A stretch of 64,000 nucleotides of DNA from Streptomyces sp. NRRL F-5135 (GTDB lineage Bacteria > Actinomycetota > Actinomycetes > Streptomycetales > Streptomycetaceae): contig NZ_JOHR01000007.1 of NCBI RefSeq assembly GCF_000719775.1, positions 248,001 through 312,000 of the forward strand, in the 5' to 3' direction. The position numbers and the translations under genes are program-made. Shown here piece after piece: positions 36,603 through 44,774 of the stretch. Position 1 is the stretch's first letter. Every line of letters starts with the position of its first letter. The notes beneath the pieces are model-generated. The model saw nothing but the letters and a program-made list of their open reading frames with translations, made no database searches and was not told where the DNA came from.

Positions 36603-37070
36603 TCAGCCGCGCACCTGCACGGCGCGGGCGAGCCGGTCGTGAAGGCCGCGTCCGTCGCGGTCCCAGACCAGGGCGGGCAGGGCCAGGCAGAGCAGGACCG
36701 TACGGACGAGGACGCGGACGGGGCCGAGCCTGCCGCCCTCCTCGGCGACGACGCGCAGCCCGAACAGCCGCTTGCCCGGAGTGAAACCGGCCGTACCGAC
36801 CGTGAGCAGGCTCATGACGAACAGTACGCCGAGGGCCCAGTTGCCCGACGCCTGCCAGTCACGCCCTGCGAGCAGCCCGTATGCGATCAGCATGCAGATG
36901 GCCCAGTCGACGAAGAGGGCACCGAAGCGCCGGCCGAACGGGGCGACGGAGCCGGGGCCGTGTTCGGGCAGACCGAGGCGTTCACCCCGGTAGCCGAAGT
37001 CCACGCCCATGTTCTCGGCGGCGGCACGCGGCCCCGAGAGCCACGATCCGATTGCTTCCCTGTTGTCCAC
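36603..37070 (-). CDS. RDD-family membrane protein
   Basis: A 155-residue protein with the RDD signature: FGRRFGALFVDWAICMLIAY (Arg and Asp in helix 1), a second hydrophobic helix (WALGVLFVMSLLTVG), then FTPGKRLFGLRVV and a C-terminal hydrophobic segment ending in WDRDGRGLHDRLARA. RDD proteins are small membrane proteins, some linked to ion exchange; function here is unknown. I start at GTG 37070 (VDNREAIGSW) because a TACCGT -10 ends 6 bases before it, implying a leaderless message. The reading from 37109 would include that promoter. It is divergent from glnA. Confidence 0.85.
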   Translation of the reverse strand: MDNREAIGSWLSGPRAAAENMGVDFGYRGERLGLPEHGPGSVAPFGRRFGALFVDWAICMLIAYGLLAGRDWQASGNWALGVLFVMSLLTVGTAGFTPGKRLFGLRVVAEEGGRLGPVRVLVRTVLLCLALPALVWDRDGRGLHDRLARAVQVRG

Positions 37071-37076
37071 GCGTCC

Positions 37077-37082
37077 ACGGTA
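37077..37082 (-). promoter_or_regulatory. -10 element TACCGT, leaderless start of the RDD gene
   Basis: On the minus strand TACCGT ends 6 bases before GTG 37070. No ribosome binding site is visible. This supports the shorter start. Confidence 0.5.
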
Positions 37083-37253
37083 CTGCGCCCCGCTTTGCCC
37101 GCCGGGCACGGGGTGCGAGCCTGGAGGGAAGGGTCACGGCGAAGGCGGCGGAACCGGCGCCCCGCCCAACCCGTGGAGGCCCCGTGGGCCCCCGTGGAGG
37201 CCCCCCGGAGGGCATCGGGCACGGCTGCGCGCCCCGGCGCGCGCCCGGGCCGG

Positions 37254-37291
37254 TTAACTTCGGCGAAACAAATGGGTCATGCTTGAGAAAT
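37254..37291 (+). promoter_or_regulatory. GlnR box upstream of glnA
   Basis: TTAAC-n6-GAAAC-n6-GTCAT-n6-GAAAT. This is two a/b half-site pairs with exact 6-base spacers, each half-site matching the GTnAC/GAAAC GlnR consensus at 4 or 5 of 5 positions. It ends 100 bases before the glnA ATG. GlnR is the global nitrogen regulator of Streptomyces. Confidence 0.82.
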
Positions 37292-37391
37292 CCCCGGTCC
37301 CTATGGTCGGCTCCAGCGTGTGCCACCGCACTGGCCGCACGACCGAGCGACAACCCCCGCCCCTCCCCGGGTCGGGAGGAGGAGGAGCTGG

Positions 37392-38801
37392 ATGTTCCAG
37401 AACGCCGACGAAGCCAAGAAGTTCATCGCGGACGAGGACGTCAAGTTCGTCGACGTCCGCTTCTGCGACCTGCCGGGCGTGATGCAGCACTTCACGATCC
37501 CGGCCAAGGCGTTCGACCCGGCCGACGAGCTGGCCTTCGACGGCTCGTCGATCCGTGGTTTCCAGGCCATTCACGAGTCGGACATGGCGCTGCGCGCGGA
37601 CCTGTCGACCGCGAGGGTCGACCCCTTCCGCCGTGACAAGACGCTGAACATCAACTTCTTCATCCACGACCCGATCACGGGCGAGCAGTACAGCCGTGAC
37701 CCGCGCAACATCGCCAAGAAGGCCGAGGCGTACCTGGCCTCCACCGGCATCGCGGACACGGCGTTCTTCGGCCCGGAGGCCGAGTTCTACGTCTTCGACA
37801 GCGTGCGCTTCAACACCACCGCGAACGAGGGCTTCTACCACATCGACTCCGAGGCCGGCGCCTGGAACACCGGTGCTCTGGAGGACAACCGGGGTTACAA
37901 GGTCCGCTACAAGGGCGGCTACTTCCCGGCCCCGCCGGTCGACCACTTCGCCGACCTGCGCGCGGAGATCTCCCTGGAGCTGGAGAAGTCGGGCCTCGAG
38001 GTCGAGCGCCAGCACCACGAGGTCGGCACGGCCGGCCAGGCGGAGATCAACTACAAGTTCAACACGCTGCTCGCCGCGGCCGACGACCTGATGCTGTTCA
38101 AGTACATCGTGAAGAACGTCGCCTGGCGCAACGGCAAGACCGCGACCTTCATGCCCAAGCCGATCTTCGGCGACAACGGCTCCGGCATGCACGTCCACCA
38201 GTCCCTGTGGCAGGGCGGTTCCCCGCTCTTCTACGACGAGCAGGGCTACGCGGGCCTCTCCGACACCGCCCGCTACTACATCGGCGGCATCCTCAAGCAC
38301 GCCCCGTCGCTGCTGGCCTTCACCAACCCGACGGTGAACTCCTACCACCGCCTGGTCCCCGGCTTCGAGGCCCCGGTCAACCTGGTGTACTCGCAGCGCA
38401 ACCGCTCGGCCGCGATGCGTATCCCGATCACGGGCTCGAACCCGAAGGCGAAGCGCGTCGAGTTCCGCGCCCCGGACCCGTCCTCGAACCCGTACCTGGC
38501 CTTCTCGGCGCTCCTGCTGGCCGGCCTGGACGGCATCAAGAACAAGATCGAGCCGGCCGAGCCGATCGACAAGGACCTCTACGAGCTCGCCCCGGAGGAG
38601 CACGCGGGCGTCCCCCAGGTCCCGACCTCCCTCCCGGCCGTCCTGGACGCCCTGGAGGCGGACAACGAGTACCTCCAGGCGGGCGGCGTCTTCACGGCCG
38701 ACCTGATCGAGACCTGGATCGACTACAAGCGCACGAAGGAAATCGCCCCGATCCAGCTCCGCCCGCACCCGCACGAGTTCGAGCTGTACTTCGACATCTA
38801 A
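37392..38801 (+). CDS. glnA: glutamine synthetase type I (GSI-beta)
   Basis: ATP-dependent ligation of ammonia to glutamate, the main ammonium-assimilating step under nitrogen limitation. The 469-residue protein has the GSI landmarks DGSSIRGF near residue 50, [11 protein letters not shown], the ATP-site [16 protein letters not shown], and NRSAAMRIP. The adenylylation Tyr397 in DLYELAPEE marks the adenylyltransferase-regulated beta type. The ATG at 37392 follows GGAGGAG. A GlnR box upstream indicates nitrogen control of transcription. A terminator hairpin follows the stop by about 25 bases. Confidence 0.97.
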   Translation: MFQNADEAKKFIADEDVKFVDVRFCDLPGVMQHFTIPAKAFDPADELAFDGSSIRGFQAIHESDMALRADLSTARVDPFRRDKTLNINFFIHDPITGEQYSRDPRNIAKKAEAYLASTGIADTAFFGPEAEFYVFDSVRFNTTANEGFYHIDSEAGAWNTGALEDNRGYKVRYKGGYFPAPPVDHFADLRAEISLELEKSGLEVERQHHEVGTAGQAEINYKFNTLLAAADDLMLFKYIVKNVAWRNGKTATFMPKPIFGDNGSGMHVHQSLWQGGSPLFYDEQGYAGLSDTARYYIGGILKHAPSLLAFTNPTVNSYHRLVPGFEAPVNLVYSQRNRSAAMRIPITGSNPKAKRVEFRAPDPSSNPYLAFSALLLAGLDGIKNKIEPAEPIDKDLYELAPEEHAGVPQVPTSLPAVLDALEADNEYLQAGGVFTADLIETWIDYKRTKEIAPIQLRPHPHEFELYFDI

Positions 38802-38823
38802 AGTGGGGCGTCAGCTTCGCTGC

Positions 38824-38862
38824 TGAGGGCCGCCGTCCTGATTCCCAGGGCGGCGGCCCTCA
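38824..38862 (+). terminator. glnA terminator hairpin, overlapping the 3' end of a DUF397 gene
   Basis: TGAGGGCCGCCGTCCTG (38824-38840) pairs with CAGGGCGGCGGCCCTCA (38846-38862) with one G-T wobble. The minus-strand DUF397 stop codon (38860-38862) is the tip of the right arm. Confidence 0.85.
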
Positions 38863-39027
38863 ACGTTCTCGTGCTCGGCCCGCCCCGGACCGTAGCTCTC
38901 TGTCCCTGACCAAGACGTCAGTCGGGTCTCCATCAGCAACTTCCACGCAGTTCTCGGTTCCGGTGTAAGAGCTTGTTCGCCAGTTTGGTTCGGAGTTCAC
39001 TCTCTCGCCCTTGTCAGTGGTCGTCAT
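38860..39027 (-). CDS. DUF397 domain-containing small protein, shortened
   Basis: A 55-residue DUF397 protein. The family motif NWRTSSYTGTENCVEVAD and VLVRDREL is present, but the usual C-terminal FxxxxWxxFL segment after the VRDS-type motif is replaced by RSGAGRARER. The protein is therefore truncated by about 15 residues, right where its gene runs into the glnA terminator. The ATG overlaps the upstream XRE regulator stop (ATGA), the standard XRE-DUF397 pairing of Streptomyces, where the small protein modulates or is controlled by the regulator (BldB/WhiJ-like systems). The truncation suggests the island was inserted next to glnA. Confidence 0.75.
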   Translation of the reverse strand: MTTTDKGERVNSEPNWRTSSYTGTENCVEVADGDPTDVLVRDRELRSGAGRARER

Positions 39028-39875
39028 GTGCGGTGCCGGTCGAAGTACTTTCTCGCGGTGTGGATGAGTCCCCTGGCGGTCTCCCCATACACCGCTGATT
39101 GCCGAATGAGCGAAAAGGCTCTGGCGTACAGCTCGATCTCGCGAGGCTGCGTGACGGACAGCTCGGCGGAGAACGTCTCCACCAGGACGAGCCTGTCGTC
39201 GAACATCGAGAAGGAGTGGCCCAGCCAGATCGCTGTGAGAGCTGTGGACGGGACGATTCCCAGGCTCACCCGCGGCAGGAACATCAGTGAGGTGAGTCGG
39301 TCCAGCTGGCTCCTCATGACGTCCGAGCCGCCGATGTTCGCGTACAGGGCTTGCTCGCCCAGGAGGACGTTGTAGATCCGGTTCCCCTCGTACAGGTATC
39401 TCTGGCGCTCCAGTCGCTTGGCCACCGCGGCCTCGGTGTCGTTGGGGAACTCGTAGAACGAGACAGCCTGCTGGAAGACCTCTGCGGCGTACTCCGCCGT
39501 CTGGAAGGTTCCCCACACCATGTTGGGGTTCCAGATGCGGAATGCTCTGGTCTTGGCGTAGACGGGAAGGGATTTCTTCTGCCGGGTCTCGGCGCCGGTC
39601 TGAAGTTGCCGGCGCCATTCCAGCCATAGCTCGTCGATGTGGCGGACGGTCGCGATGAGGTCCGGGATGTGCTCCTGTTGATCGGTGGCATCGCACCAGG
39701 CGCGGATGTCGCTCTCGCTGGCGTTCTGCTTCCCGTTCTCCAGCCGGGAGACCTTCGACTCCTGCCATCCCAGGGCACGCGCGAGTGTCCGACCGCTGCC
39801 GAATCCGGCGTCCTTCCGGAATCCGCGCAGCCGTGCACCCAGCGTCTCACGAGCCTCCTGTGCTTGCTTGCTCAC
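39024..39875 (-). CDS. XRE-family regulator with DUF5753 domain
   Basis: A 283-residue regulator. The N-terminal Cro/C1 helix-turn-helix occupies about residues 10-65 (LGARLRGFRKDAGFGSGRTL and LGWQESKVSRLENGK). It is followed by the DUF5753 domain, with FQTAEYAAEVFQQAVSFYEF, a QRYLYEGNRIYNVLLGEQAL segment and FLPRVSLGIVPS. Such regulators pair with DUF397 proteins and resemble WhiJ in development control. I start at GTG 39875 (MSKQAQEARETLGARL), where homology begins. The stop overlaps the DUF397 start by 4 bases. The DUF6879 gene lies 7 bases upstream on the same strand, so all are probably one transcript. Confidence 0.85.
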   Translation of the reverse strand: MSKQAQEARETLGARLRGFRKDAGFGSGRTLARALGWQESKVSRLENGKQNASESDIRAWCDATDQQEHIPDLIATVRHIDELWLEWRRQLQTGAETRQKKSLPVYAKTRAFRIWNPNMVWGTFQTAEYAAEVFQQAVSFYEFPNDTEAAVAKRLERQRYLYEGNRIYNVLLGEQALYANIGGSDVMRSQLDRLTSLMFLPRVSLGIVPSTALTAIWLGHSFSMFDDRLVLVETFSAELSVTQPREIELYARAFSLIRQSAVYGETARGLIHTARKYFDRHRT

Positions 39876-39882
39876 GCGTGGA

Positions 39883-40404
39883 TCAGGGCCGGTACTCGCC
39901 GTGCGGAATGGCGAGAGACCACAGGGAATCGCGGAGCTCGACCGCCTCAGCGATGACCTTGGGGTCTTCAACGACCTCATGCCCCGTTACGCGGTCGGCA
40001 TCGGTGTGGCCCACGGCCAAGAGGCGATCGTCCATGAGCCACCAGTCCTTCCCGTCGAATGGGAAGACCAGATCGTTGGGAACGGTGTGGCGGGGCAGCC
40101 AGCGGATCTCCTCGCCGGCCTCCACGTTGCGGGGAGTGGTGCGGTGCTCCCACCGGATGTACGGCGTGTGGGGATGGGAGACGATGCGGACGCGTCGTAC
40201 GGCCTTTCCCGCCGCCGTCAGCCGCTTGACCATCCGCGTCCACGGCTCCATGAACGCGTAGTCCACCGGCTCGTCGCGGAGCCAGCTCTCGAACGGGCCG
40301 TCCTCGTCGGGCACCGAGTAGTCGTCCCGCAGTTCCAGGTGGAACGAGTCGTGCTCGCACGCCTCAATGAGCCGGTTGCGCTCGACGCCGGAAATCAGCT
40401 CCAC
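39883..40404 (-). CDS. DUF6879-family protein
   Basis: A 173-residue protein of the DUF6879 type frequently found beside XRE/DUF397 genes. The hallmarks FHLELRDDYSVPDEDGPFES and AAGKAVRRVRIVSHPHTPYI are visible, as are VEAGEEIRWLPR and DLVFPFDGKDWWLMDD. Function is unknown. The GTG start is fixed by a GGAGG exactly 6 bases upstream, even though this makes the gene overlap the 3' end of the preceding ORF by 41 bases. It is part of a minus-strand operon of four genes. Confidence 0.82.
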   Translation of the reverse strand: MELISGVERNRLIEACEHDSFHLELRDDYSVPDEDGPFESWLRDEPVDYAFMEPWTRMVKRLTAAGKAVRRVRIVSHPHTPYIRWEHRTTPRNVEAGEEIRWLPRHTVPNDLVFPFDGKDWWLMDDRLLAVGHTDADRVTGHEVVEDPKVIAEAVELRDSLWSLAIPHGEYRP

Positions 40405-40783
40405 GCGGTTCCTCCAGTAGGGCAGTGATCGCGGCCTTGGGGACCTCGATCACGGTCTCGTAGTCCGGAATCTCCATCTGTCCCAGGGCTTCGGGATCGG
40501 CCACTTCCGCCCCTTGGACCACGTACGTGCCTGTCGGCGTCAGGATCATGAGGGGGTCTTCCAGCCGCCTGAACTCCCCGGCCGGGAGCCCGTCCTTGGC
40601 CAGGTGCTCGAACAGCTCGGTCGGGACTTCCACCACGCTCTGCCCCTCGGGGACGTCGAGCTGCATGAGCAGGTCGTTCGCGAAGACCTTCCATCCCTGG
40701 ACGAGGTACGTGTCACGGTCGGTGGCGTACAGGGTCGGGCAGTCGCCCACGTTGGAGTTCCTACCAAGGAACCGTAGCTTCAT
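40364..40783 (-). CDS. hypothetical protein, first gene of the XRE island operon
   Basis: A 139-residue acidic protein that I do not recognise. It has two similar halves built around strand patterns: CPTLYATDRDTYLVQGWKV with VVEVPTELFEHL, and DPLMILTPTGTYVVQGAEV with VIEVPKAAITALL. The repeats of T-YVVQG and V-EVP suggest an internal duplication of a beta-rich module. The ATG is preceded by AGGAG. It overlaps the DUF6879 gene by 41 bases. In context it may be a small partner of the XRE/DUF397/DUF6879 set. Confidence 0.7.
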   Translation of the reverse strand: MKLRFLGRNSNVGDCPTLYATDRDTYLVQGWKVFANDLLMQLDVPEGQSVVEVPTELFEHLAKDGLPAGEFRRLEDPLMILTPTGTYVVQGAEVADPEALGQMEIPDYETVIEVPKAAITALLEEPRGADFRRRAQPAH

Positions 40784-41057
40784 GGTGATTCTCCTGTCCG
40801 CTGCCTTGCGCCGGTTTGCGCCGCACAGTCATCGTCCGAGCCCTGTTCGAGCTGGTCAAAGGAAGTACTGCAAACTCACGCAATGTCTTTGGCAGTTGAA
40901 CTCCCGCCGTCCTACGTTCGTCTCACTTCCGCATGACGTCGCCGGGCAGGGCCCCTGCTGCGGTGGAGAAGGGCGGTTCATTCACCGCGCTCACTGCTCG
41001 ACCCGCACGCCTGCGAGACTCCCCATCCGATGTCGCACGAGAGGAAGTTGGCGCACT

Positions 41058-41591
41058 ATGCACGTCGTCGAGTACGAGGCCAAGGCCCTGGGGATCGACC
41101 CGGAGGCGATGGCCGCCCGCATCAAGTTCGCGGGCGGCACCTTCCACGGCGAGCGGGTGATGCGCCGCTACGTCTACGACCCGATCCCCCCGGTCGAAGG
41201 CCGCTGGGTACGGCTGCGGGACGCGGGCGGCGTGGTGACGCTGTGCGTCAAGACGATCAGCTCGGACGCGATCGACGGCACCCAGGAGACCGAGACCACC
41301 GTCGGCTCCTTCGAGGACACTCACACCCTCCTCGGCCTCATGGGGCTGACCCACCGCTCCTACCAGGAGAACCGCCGGAGCTCCTGGCTCCTGGACGGCG
41401 TACGGCTGGAGATCGACACCTGGCCCCGTATTCCCCCGTACCTGGAGATCGAGGGAGATGACGAGGAACAGGTCTGGCGGACCGCCGAACGCCTCGGCAT
41501 CCCCAAGGCAGAGCTGACCAGCGAGAACACCCAGAAGGTCTACGCCCGCTACGACATCGTCCTCGACACGATCACCGAGCTGCGCTTTTGA
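41058..41591 (+). CDS. CYTH-domain protein (class IV adenylate cyclase / triphosphatase-like)
   Basis: A 177-residue triphosphate-tunnel protein. The signature ExExK is EYEAK (residues 5-9). Further charged strands follow the CYTH plan: RYVYDP, WVRLRD, VTLCVKT, TETTVGSFED, RRSSWLLDGVRLEIDTW and PYLEIEGDDEE. Enzymes with this fold hydrolyse or cyclise nucleotide or thiamine triphosphates, or tripolyphosphate. The ATG follows GAGGAAG. A MoaA-like radical SAM gene begins 64 bases after the stop, and the two are probably co-transcribed, so the CYTH protein may act on the same triphosphorylated substrate or product. Confidence 0.82.
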   Translation: MHVVEYEAKALGIDPEAMAARIKFAGGTFHGERVMRRYVYDPIPPVEGRWVRLRDAGGVVTLCVKTISSDAIDGTQETETTVGSFEDTHTLLGLMGLTHRSYQENRRSSWLLDGVRLEIDTWPRIPPYLEIEGDDEEQVWRTAERLGIPKAELTSENTQKVYARYDIVLDTITELRF

Positions 41592-41655
41592 CCCAGCCCC
41601 CACACCCGCCGACCGGGACATCCCGCTGTCCCGGTCGGGCACGGAAGGCGGAACG

Positions 41656-42768
41656 ATGCACGACGCACCCGACGTACCCGTCACGGTCGTTCCCGACCGC
41701 ACCCTCCGCGTAAAGATCATCGACGCGTGCGGGCTGGCATGCACCTTCTGCCACAACGAAGGCACCCCCGTCGCCGTCGACAACACCGGCCGCCGGCCCG
41801 GCACCTTCACCGGCACACCGGGCCGCTCCGGCCGGGTCTCGATCTACCTGGCCACCAACGGCGCCGCCTTCCTCCCCCAGCGCATCCCCGCCGATACGGA
41901 CTTCGCCCTCGCCCTGGCCGCCGTCCGCGGCAGCCTCCCCATCAACGAGGTCCACTTCACCGGCGGCGAGCCCACTCTCCACCCCGACCTGCCCGGCCTG
42001 ATCCGCATCGCACGGCGCCTCGACCTGACCGTCGGCCTGACCTCCAACGGGGAGAACGGAGCAGCCGTGCTGCCCGAGTGCGCCGAGGCCGGGCTGGACC
42101 GCATCAACCTGTCCGTGTTCGGCACCACCCCCGACGAACTCGCCGCCGTCCAAGCACCCCGCCTGGCCTCGTCCCGCCTGGCCGCACGGAAGCTCGATGC
42201 CCTCGCGCGCAGCATCGAGACCGCCTGTCGGTACGGGGTGAAGGTCTCGGCCAACATCGTCATCCCCGACCACCAGCACGTCGAACGGATCCTGCGCATC
42301 ATCGAAGAACACGGCCGCGACGTGATCGTGCGGATGCTGGTGAACCTGGAGGACGACGGTGCCTCCCTCACCGCCATGCAGGAGGTCATCGACCACCTGG
42401 GCGCCGTACCCGAGCTGCGCGTCATCACCGCCGGCGCCTCCGACCAGCGCACCCGCTACCGCCTCCCGGACGGCCGCACCCTCTACGCCAAGAGCATCCG
42501 CCCCGTCCGCCTTCCGGCCACCTGCACCGGCTGCCGCTTCAACAACGACCGCGACTGCCAAGAGGGCTACTACGGCGTCCGCATGTACCGCGCCCAGAAC
42601 GGCCCCTTCATGATCGGCGTCTGCATCCAGCGCATGGACCTCTGCCTGCCCCTCGGCGAGTTCGTCTTGAGCCAGCGCTGCACCGAAGTCCGAACCTTCC
42701 GCGACGACGAAACCGCCCGACTCACCGCACTCCACAGCACCCCTGGTCGTGAGCCGAACCGAGGCTGA
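41656..42768 (+). CDS. radical SAM protein, MoaA-like with C-terminal Cys cluster
   Basis: A 370-residue radical SAM enzyme. The SAM cluster is Cys25-x3-Cys29-x2-Cys32 (CGLACTFCHNEG), with the GGE motif in HFTGGEPTLHPD and a TIM-barrel ending near residue 270. A C-terminal set of five cysteines (Cys290, 293, 301, 323, 330: CTGC, DC, VC, LC) could hold an auxiliary iron-sulfur cluster as in MoaA, although the spacing differs. A segment of about 25 residues between CHNEG and IYLATNG is Gly/Arg-rich. Its partner is the upstream CYTH gene. It is not housekeeping MoaA, because the terminal GG active in GTP binding is absent. The reaction is unknown; a nucleotide-derived substrate is plausible. Confidence 0.82.
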   Translation: MHDAPDVPVTVVPDRTLRVKIIDACGLACTFCHNEGTPVAVDNTGRRPGTFTGTPGRSGRVSIYLATNGAAFLPQRIPADTDFALALAAVRGSLPINEVHFTGGEPTLHPDLPGLIRIARRLDLTVGLTSNGENGAAVLPECAEAGLDRINLSVFGTTPDELAAVQAPRLASSRLAARKLDALARSIETACRYGVKVSANIVIPDHQHVERILRIIEEHGRDVIVRMLVNLEDDGASLTAMQEVIDHLGAVPELRVITAGASDQRTRYRLPDGRTLYAKSIRPVRLPATCTGCRFNNDRDCQEGYYGVRMYRAQNGPFMIGVCIQRMDLCLPLGEFVLSQRCTEVRTFRDDETARLTALHSTPGREPNRG

Positions 42769-42800
42769 GCACACCCTGCTCCCGGCCCACTGACAGATAC

Positions 42801-42832
42801 CGCCTGCCCGGCCGGGGCCCGGCCGGGCGGCG
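42801..42832. terminator. hairpin terminator between radical SAM and hydrolase genes
   Basis: CGCCTGCCCGGCC (42801-42813), a 7-base loop, then GGCCGGGCGGCG (42821-42832), with a single bulge. It lies between convergent genes. Confidence 0.7.
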
Positions 42833-42993
42833 CCTGACACGAGCCGAGGCCAGGAAGCCGAGATTGTCCACGTTGTACAGCATTCGTACCAACCCGGCCC
42901 ACCGAACGCTGCCGCGCGAGTGAATACGCAAAGGGAGTACGGAAGGCCCGCTGCCGCGTCGGCGGGGTGGCGGCCCCCTGCGCGCTCGTCGGT

Positions 42994-43959
42994 CTACTTG
43001 GACTCGATCCGTCCGAGCGCGTCGGGGCCGGTCGTCAGCGCGGCGGACGTCTCCTTCCAGGCGGGATCACCGGGGTAGAGCTCGGTGCGGAGGTACGCCC
43101 AGGTGAGCCGCTGGACCGCGGACACCCGCTCGGGGCTCTCGTCGGTGGTCTCGGCGACGTCGTATCCCGAGACTCCGCCGAGCCCGTGCTCCGCGTCGAA
43201 CAGGGTGAGCAGCGACTTGGGGCCCGGGGAGAGGACGTACGGATCGGTGTGCCACTCCCAGCCATTGACCGACAGGTGAGCGGAATCGTCCTTGTCACCG
43301 GCGACCACGAGCGTGGGCGTCGTCATCTCCGAGAAGTCCGTGGTCAGGAAGAAGGGGAAGCTCTCGGCCGTGGAGCTGTTGAGGGCGTCGCCGCCCCGGC
43401 CGGGCGCGGCGAGCAGGACACCCGCCCTGATCCGGGGCTCGGCCAGGTTCACTTCCGTTCCGTCGTCCGGGTCGGTGAGCCGGGCGCCCAGCAGCAGGCT
43501 CGCGGTGTGCCCGCCCATCGAGTGCCCGGCCACGGCCACCCTGCTCCGGTCCAGACGCCCGAGGAGCTGTGGGACGGCGGCCTCGATGGCGTCGAGGCGG
43601 TCCAGGACGTGCGTCATGTCCTCGGCCCGTGATCGCCAGTGCAGGGGCCCGCCGGGGGTGCCGGGGGCCAGGCTCAGCGTCCTCGAACTCAGGTGGGTGG
43701 GCTGGATCACGACGAAGCCGTGGGCCGCCCAGAAGTGGGCGAGGGGAGCGTAACCGTTCAGTGAGGAGAGGTGGTTCGAGTAGCCCTGGCCGTGGGAGAG
43801 GAGAATGACCGGGAGATCACCGCCGGTCACGGGCGCGGAGACGCGCACCTCCAGATCCACGGCTCGGCCGGGAACCGACAGCACCACCGGGCTGACGGAG
43901 AGGACGGGGGCGGGCGAGGCGAAGAGGTCGGCGGGGTACGTCGGGGTCGATTCACTCAT
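42994..43959 (-). CDS. alpha/beta hydrolase (dienelactone hydrolase/chlorophyllase-like)
   Basis: A 321-residue serine hydrolase. The nucleophile elbow is GHSMGG (Ser147), the oxyanion strand LPVILLSHGQGYSNHL lies near residue 50, an acid residue is in VVAGDKDDSAHL, and the catalytic His is in FDAEHGLGG. There is no signal peptide, so it is cytoplasmic. The start is taken at ATG 43959 (MSESTPTYPADL); a further upstream start cannot be excluded. It is divergent from a TetR gene, with a tandem operator in between, so it is very likely the repressor's target. Substrate unknown. Confidence 0.85.
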   Translation of the reverse strand: MSESTPTYPADLFASPAPVLSVSPVVLSVPGRAVDLEVRVSAPVTGGDLPVILLSHGQGYSNHLSSLNGYAPLAHFWAAHGFVVIQPTHLSSRTLSLAPGTPGGPLHWRSRAEDMTHVLDRLDAIEAAVPQLLGRLDRSRVAVAGHSMGGHTASLLLGARLTDPDDGTEVNLAEPRIRAGVLLAAPGRGGDALNSSTAESFPFFLTTDFSEMTTPTLVVAGDKDDSAHLSVNGWEWHTDPYVLSPGPKSLLTLFDAEHGLGGVSGYDVAETTDESPERVSAVQRLTWAYLRTELYPGDPAWKETSAALTTGPDALGRIESK

Positions 43960-44056
43960 GATGCGAAGTCCATTCACTGGCCCTCCGCCGGCGGTCTCGG
44001 GCGGGCCGAGGGCGGGGCAGGCCGTCAGTAGCGTCCGGCTCCGGCTAAGCTTCAAG

Positions 44057-44095
44057 CGGAGCGTCGTTCCGATTAATATACGGAGCGCTGTTCCG
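44057..44095. promoter_or_regulatory. tandem TetR operator between hydrolase and tetR
   Basis: Two 15-base dyads, CGGAGCGTCGTTCCG (44057-44071) and CGGAGCGCTGTTCCG (44081-44095). They match at 13 of 15 positions, are 24 bases centre to centre, and flank an AT-rich ATTAATATA that probably belongs to a -10 region. Confidence 0.72.
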
Positions 44096-44123
44096 CTTTG
44101 TCAACGGACATCGGAAGGAGAGC

Positions 44124-44735
44124 GTGGTGCCCACGACAAGCAGCTCCGGGGAGGGGCGGCCGGCCCGGAGCGCCCGGAGCAAGCGGGCCGACGCGCAGCG
44201 CAACCAGCAGGCACTGCTCACCGCCGCCGCCGCGGTGTTCGTCACGTCCGGTGTCGACGCGCCGATCCGGGAGATCGCGGCCAGAGCGGGGGTCGGAATG
44301 GGGACGATCTACCGCCACTTCCCGACGCGGGCGGATCTCGTCGTCGCCGTCTACCGCCACCAGGTCGAGGCCTGCGCCGAGGCCGGTCCGGCCCTGCTGG
44401 CCGACGCCGGCTCCCCGCTCGCGGCACTCCGGCAGTGGGTCGACCTCTTCGTCGACTTCCTGGTCACGAAGCACGGACTCGCCAACGCGATGCAGTCGGA
44501 CAGCAGCGGCTTCGAGGCGCTGCACACCTACTTCCTCGACCGCTTGGTGCCCGTCTGCGCGCAACTGCTCGACGCCGCGGCCGAGGCCGGCGAGATCACG
44601 GCCGGTACGCGGCCCTACGAACTGATGCGCGGCATCGGCAACCTCTGTATCGGACGGGACAGCGATCCCCGCTACGATCCCCGCCGACTGGTCGAACTGC
44701 TCCTCCAGGGGCTCCAGGGACCGCGGTCGTCCTGA
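44124..44735 (+). CDS. TetR-family transcriptional repressor
   Basis: A 203-residue TetR protein. The N-terminal helix-turn-helix runs from QRNQQALLTAAAAVFVTSG through APIREIAARAGVGMGTIYRHFPTRADLVVAVY (residues 23-75), and the ligand domain is typical (WVDLFVDFLVTKHGLANAMQ). The start is the first of two adjacent GTG codons (44124 and 44127), preceded by GGAAGGAG. It is divergent from the alpha/beta hydrolase with a two-site operator between them, so it most likely represses that gene and itself. A bidirectional terminator follows. Confidence 0.87.
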   Translation: MVPTTSSSGEGRPARSARSKRADAQRNQQALLTAAAAVFVTSGVDAPIREIAARAGVGMGTIYRHFPTRADLVVAVYRHQVEACAEAGPALLADAGSPLAALRQWVDLFVDFLVTKHGLANAMQSDSSGFEALHTYFLDRLVPVCAQLLDAAAEAGEITAGTRPYELMRGIGNLCIGRDSDPRYDPRRLVELLLQGLQGPRSS

Positions 44736-44774
44736 CGCCGGGGGCCGGAAGCAGCTCGGGCCCGAACCGGCGAA

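Larger units (their letters stand above)
37071..37391. other. divergent RDD/glnA control region
   Basis: A 321-base gap holding the RDD -10 at its left end, a GC-rich stretch with repeated GTGGAGGCCCC blocks (about 37165-37210), the GlnR box at 37254-37291, and the roughly 100-base glnA leader ending in the GGAGGAG ribosome binding site. Confidence 0.7.

Noticed and set aside
41656..42768. Prokaryotic viperin
   Set aside because: The CGLACTFCHNEG cluster and the extra C-terminal cysteines look MoaA-like. Viperin-specific motifs were not recognised, so only a general nucleotide-related role is proposed.
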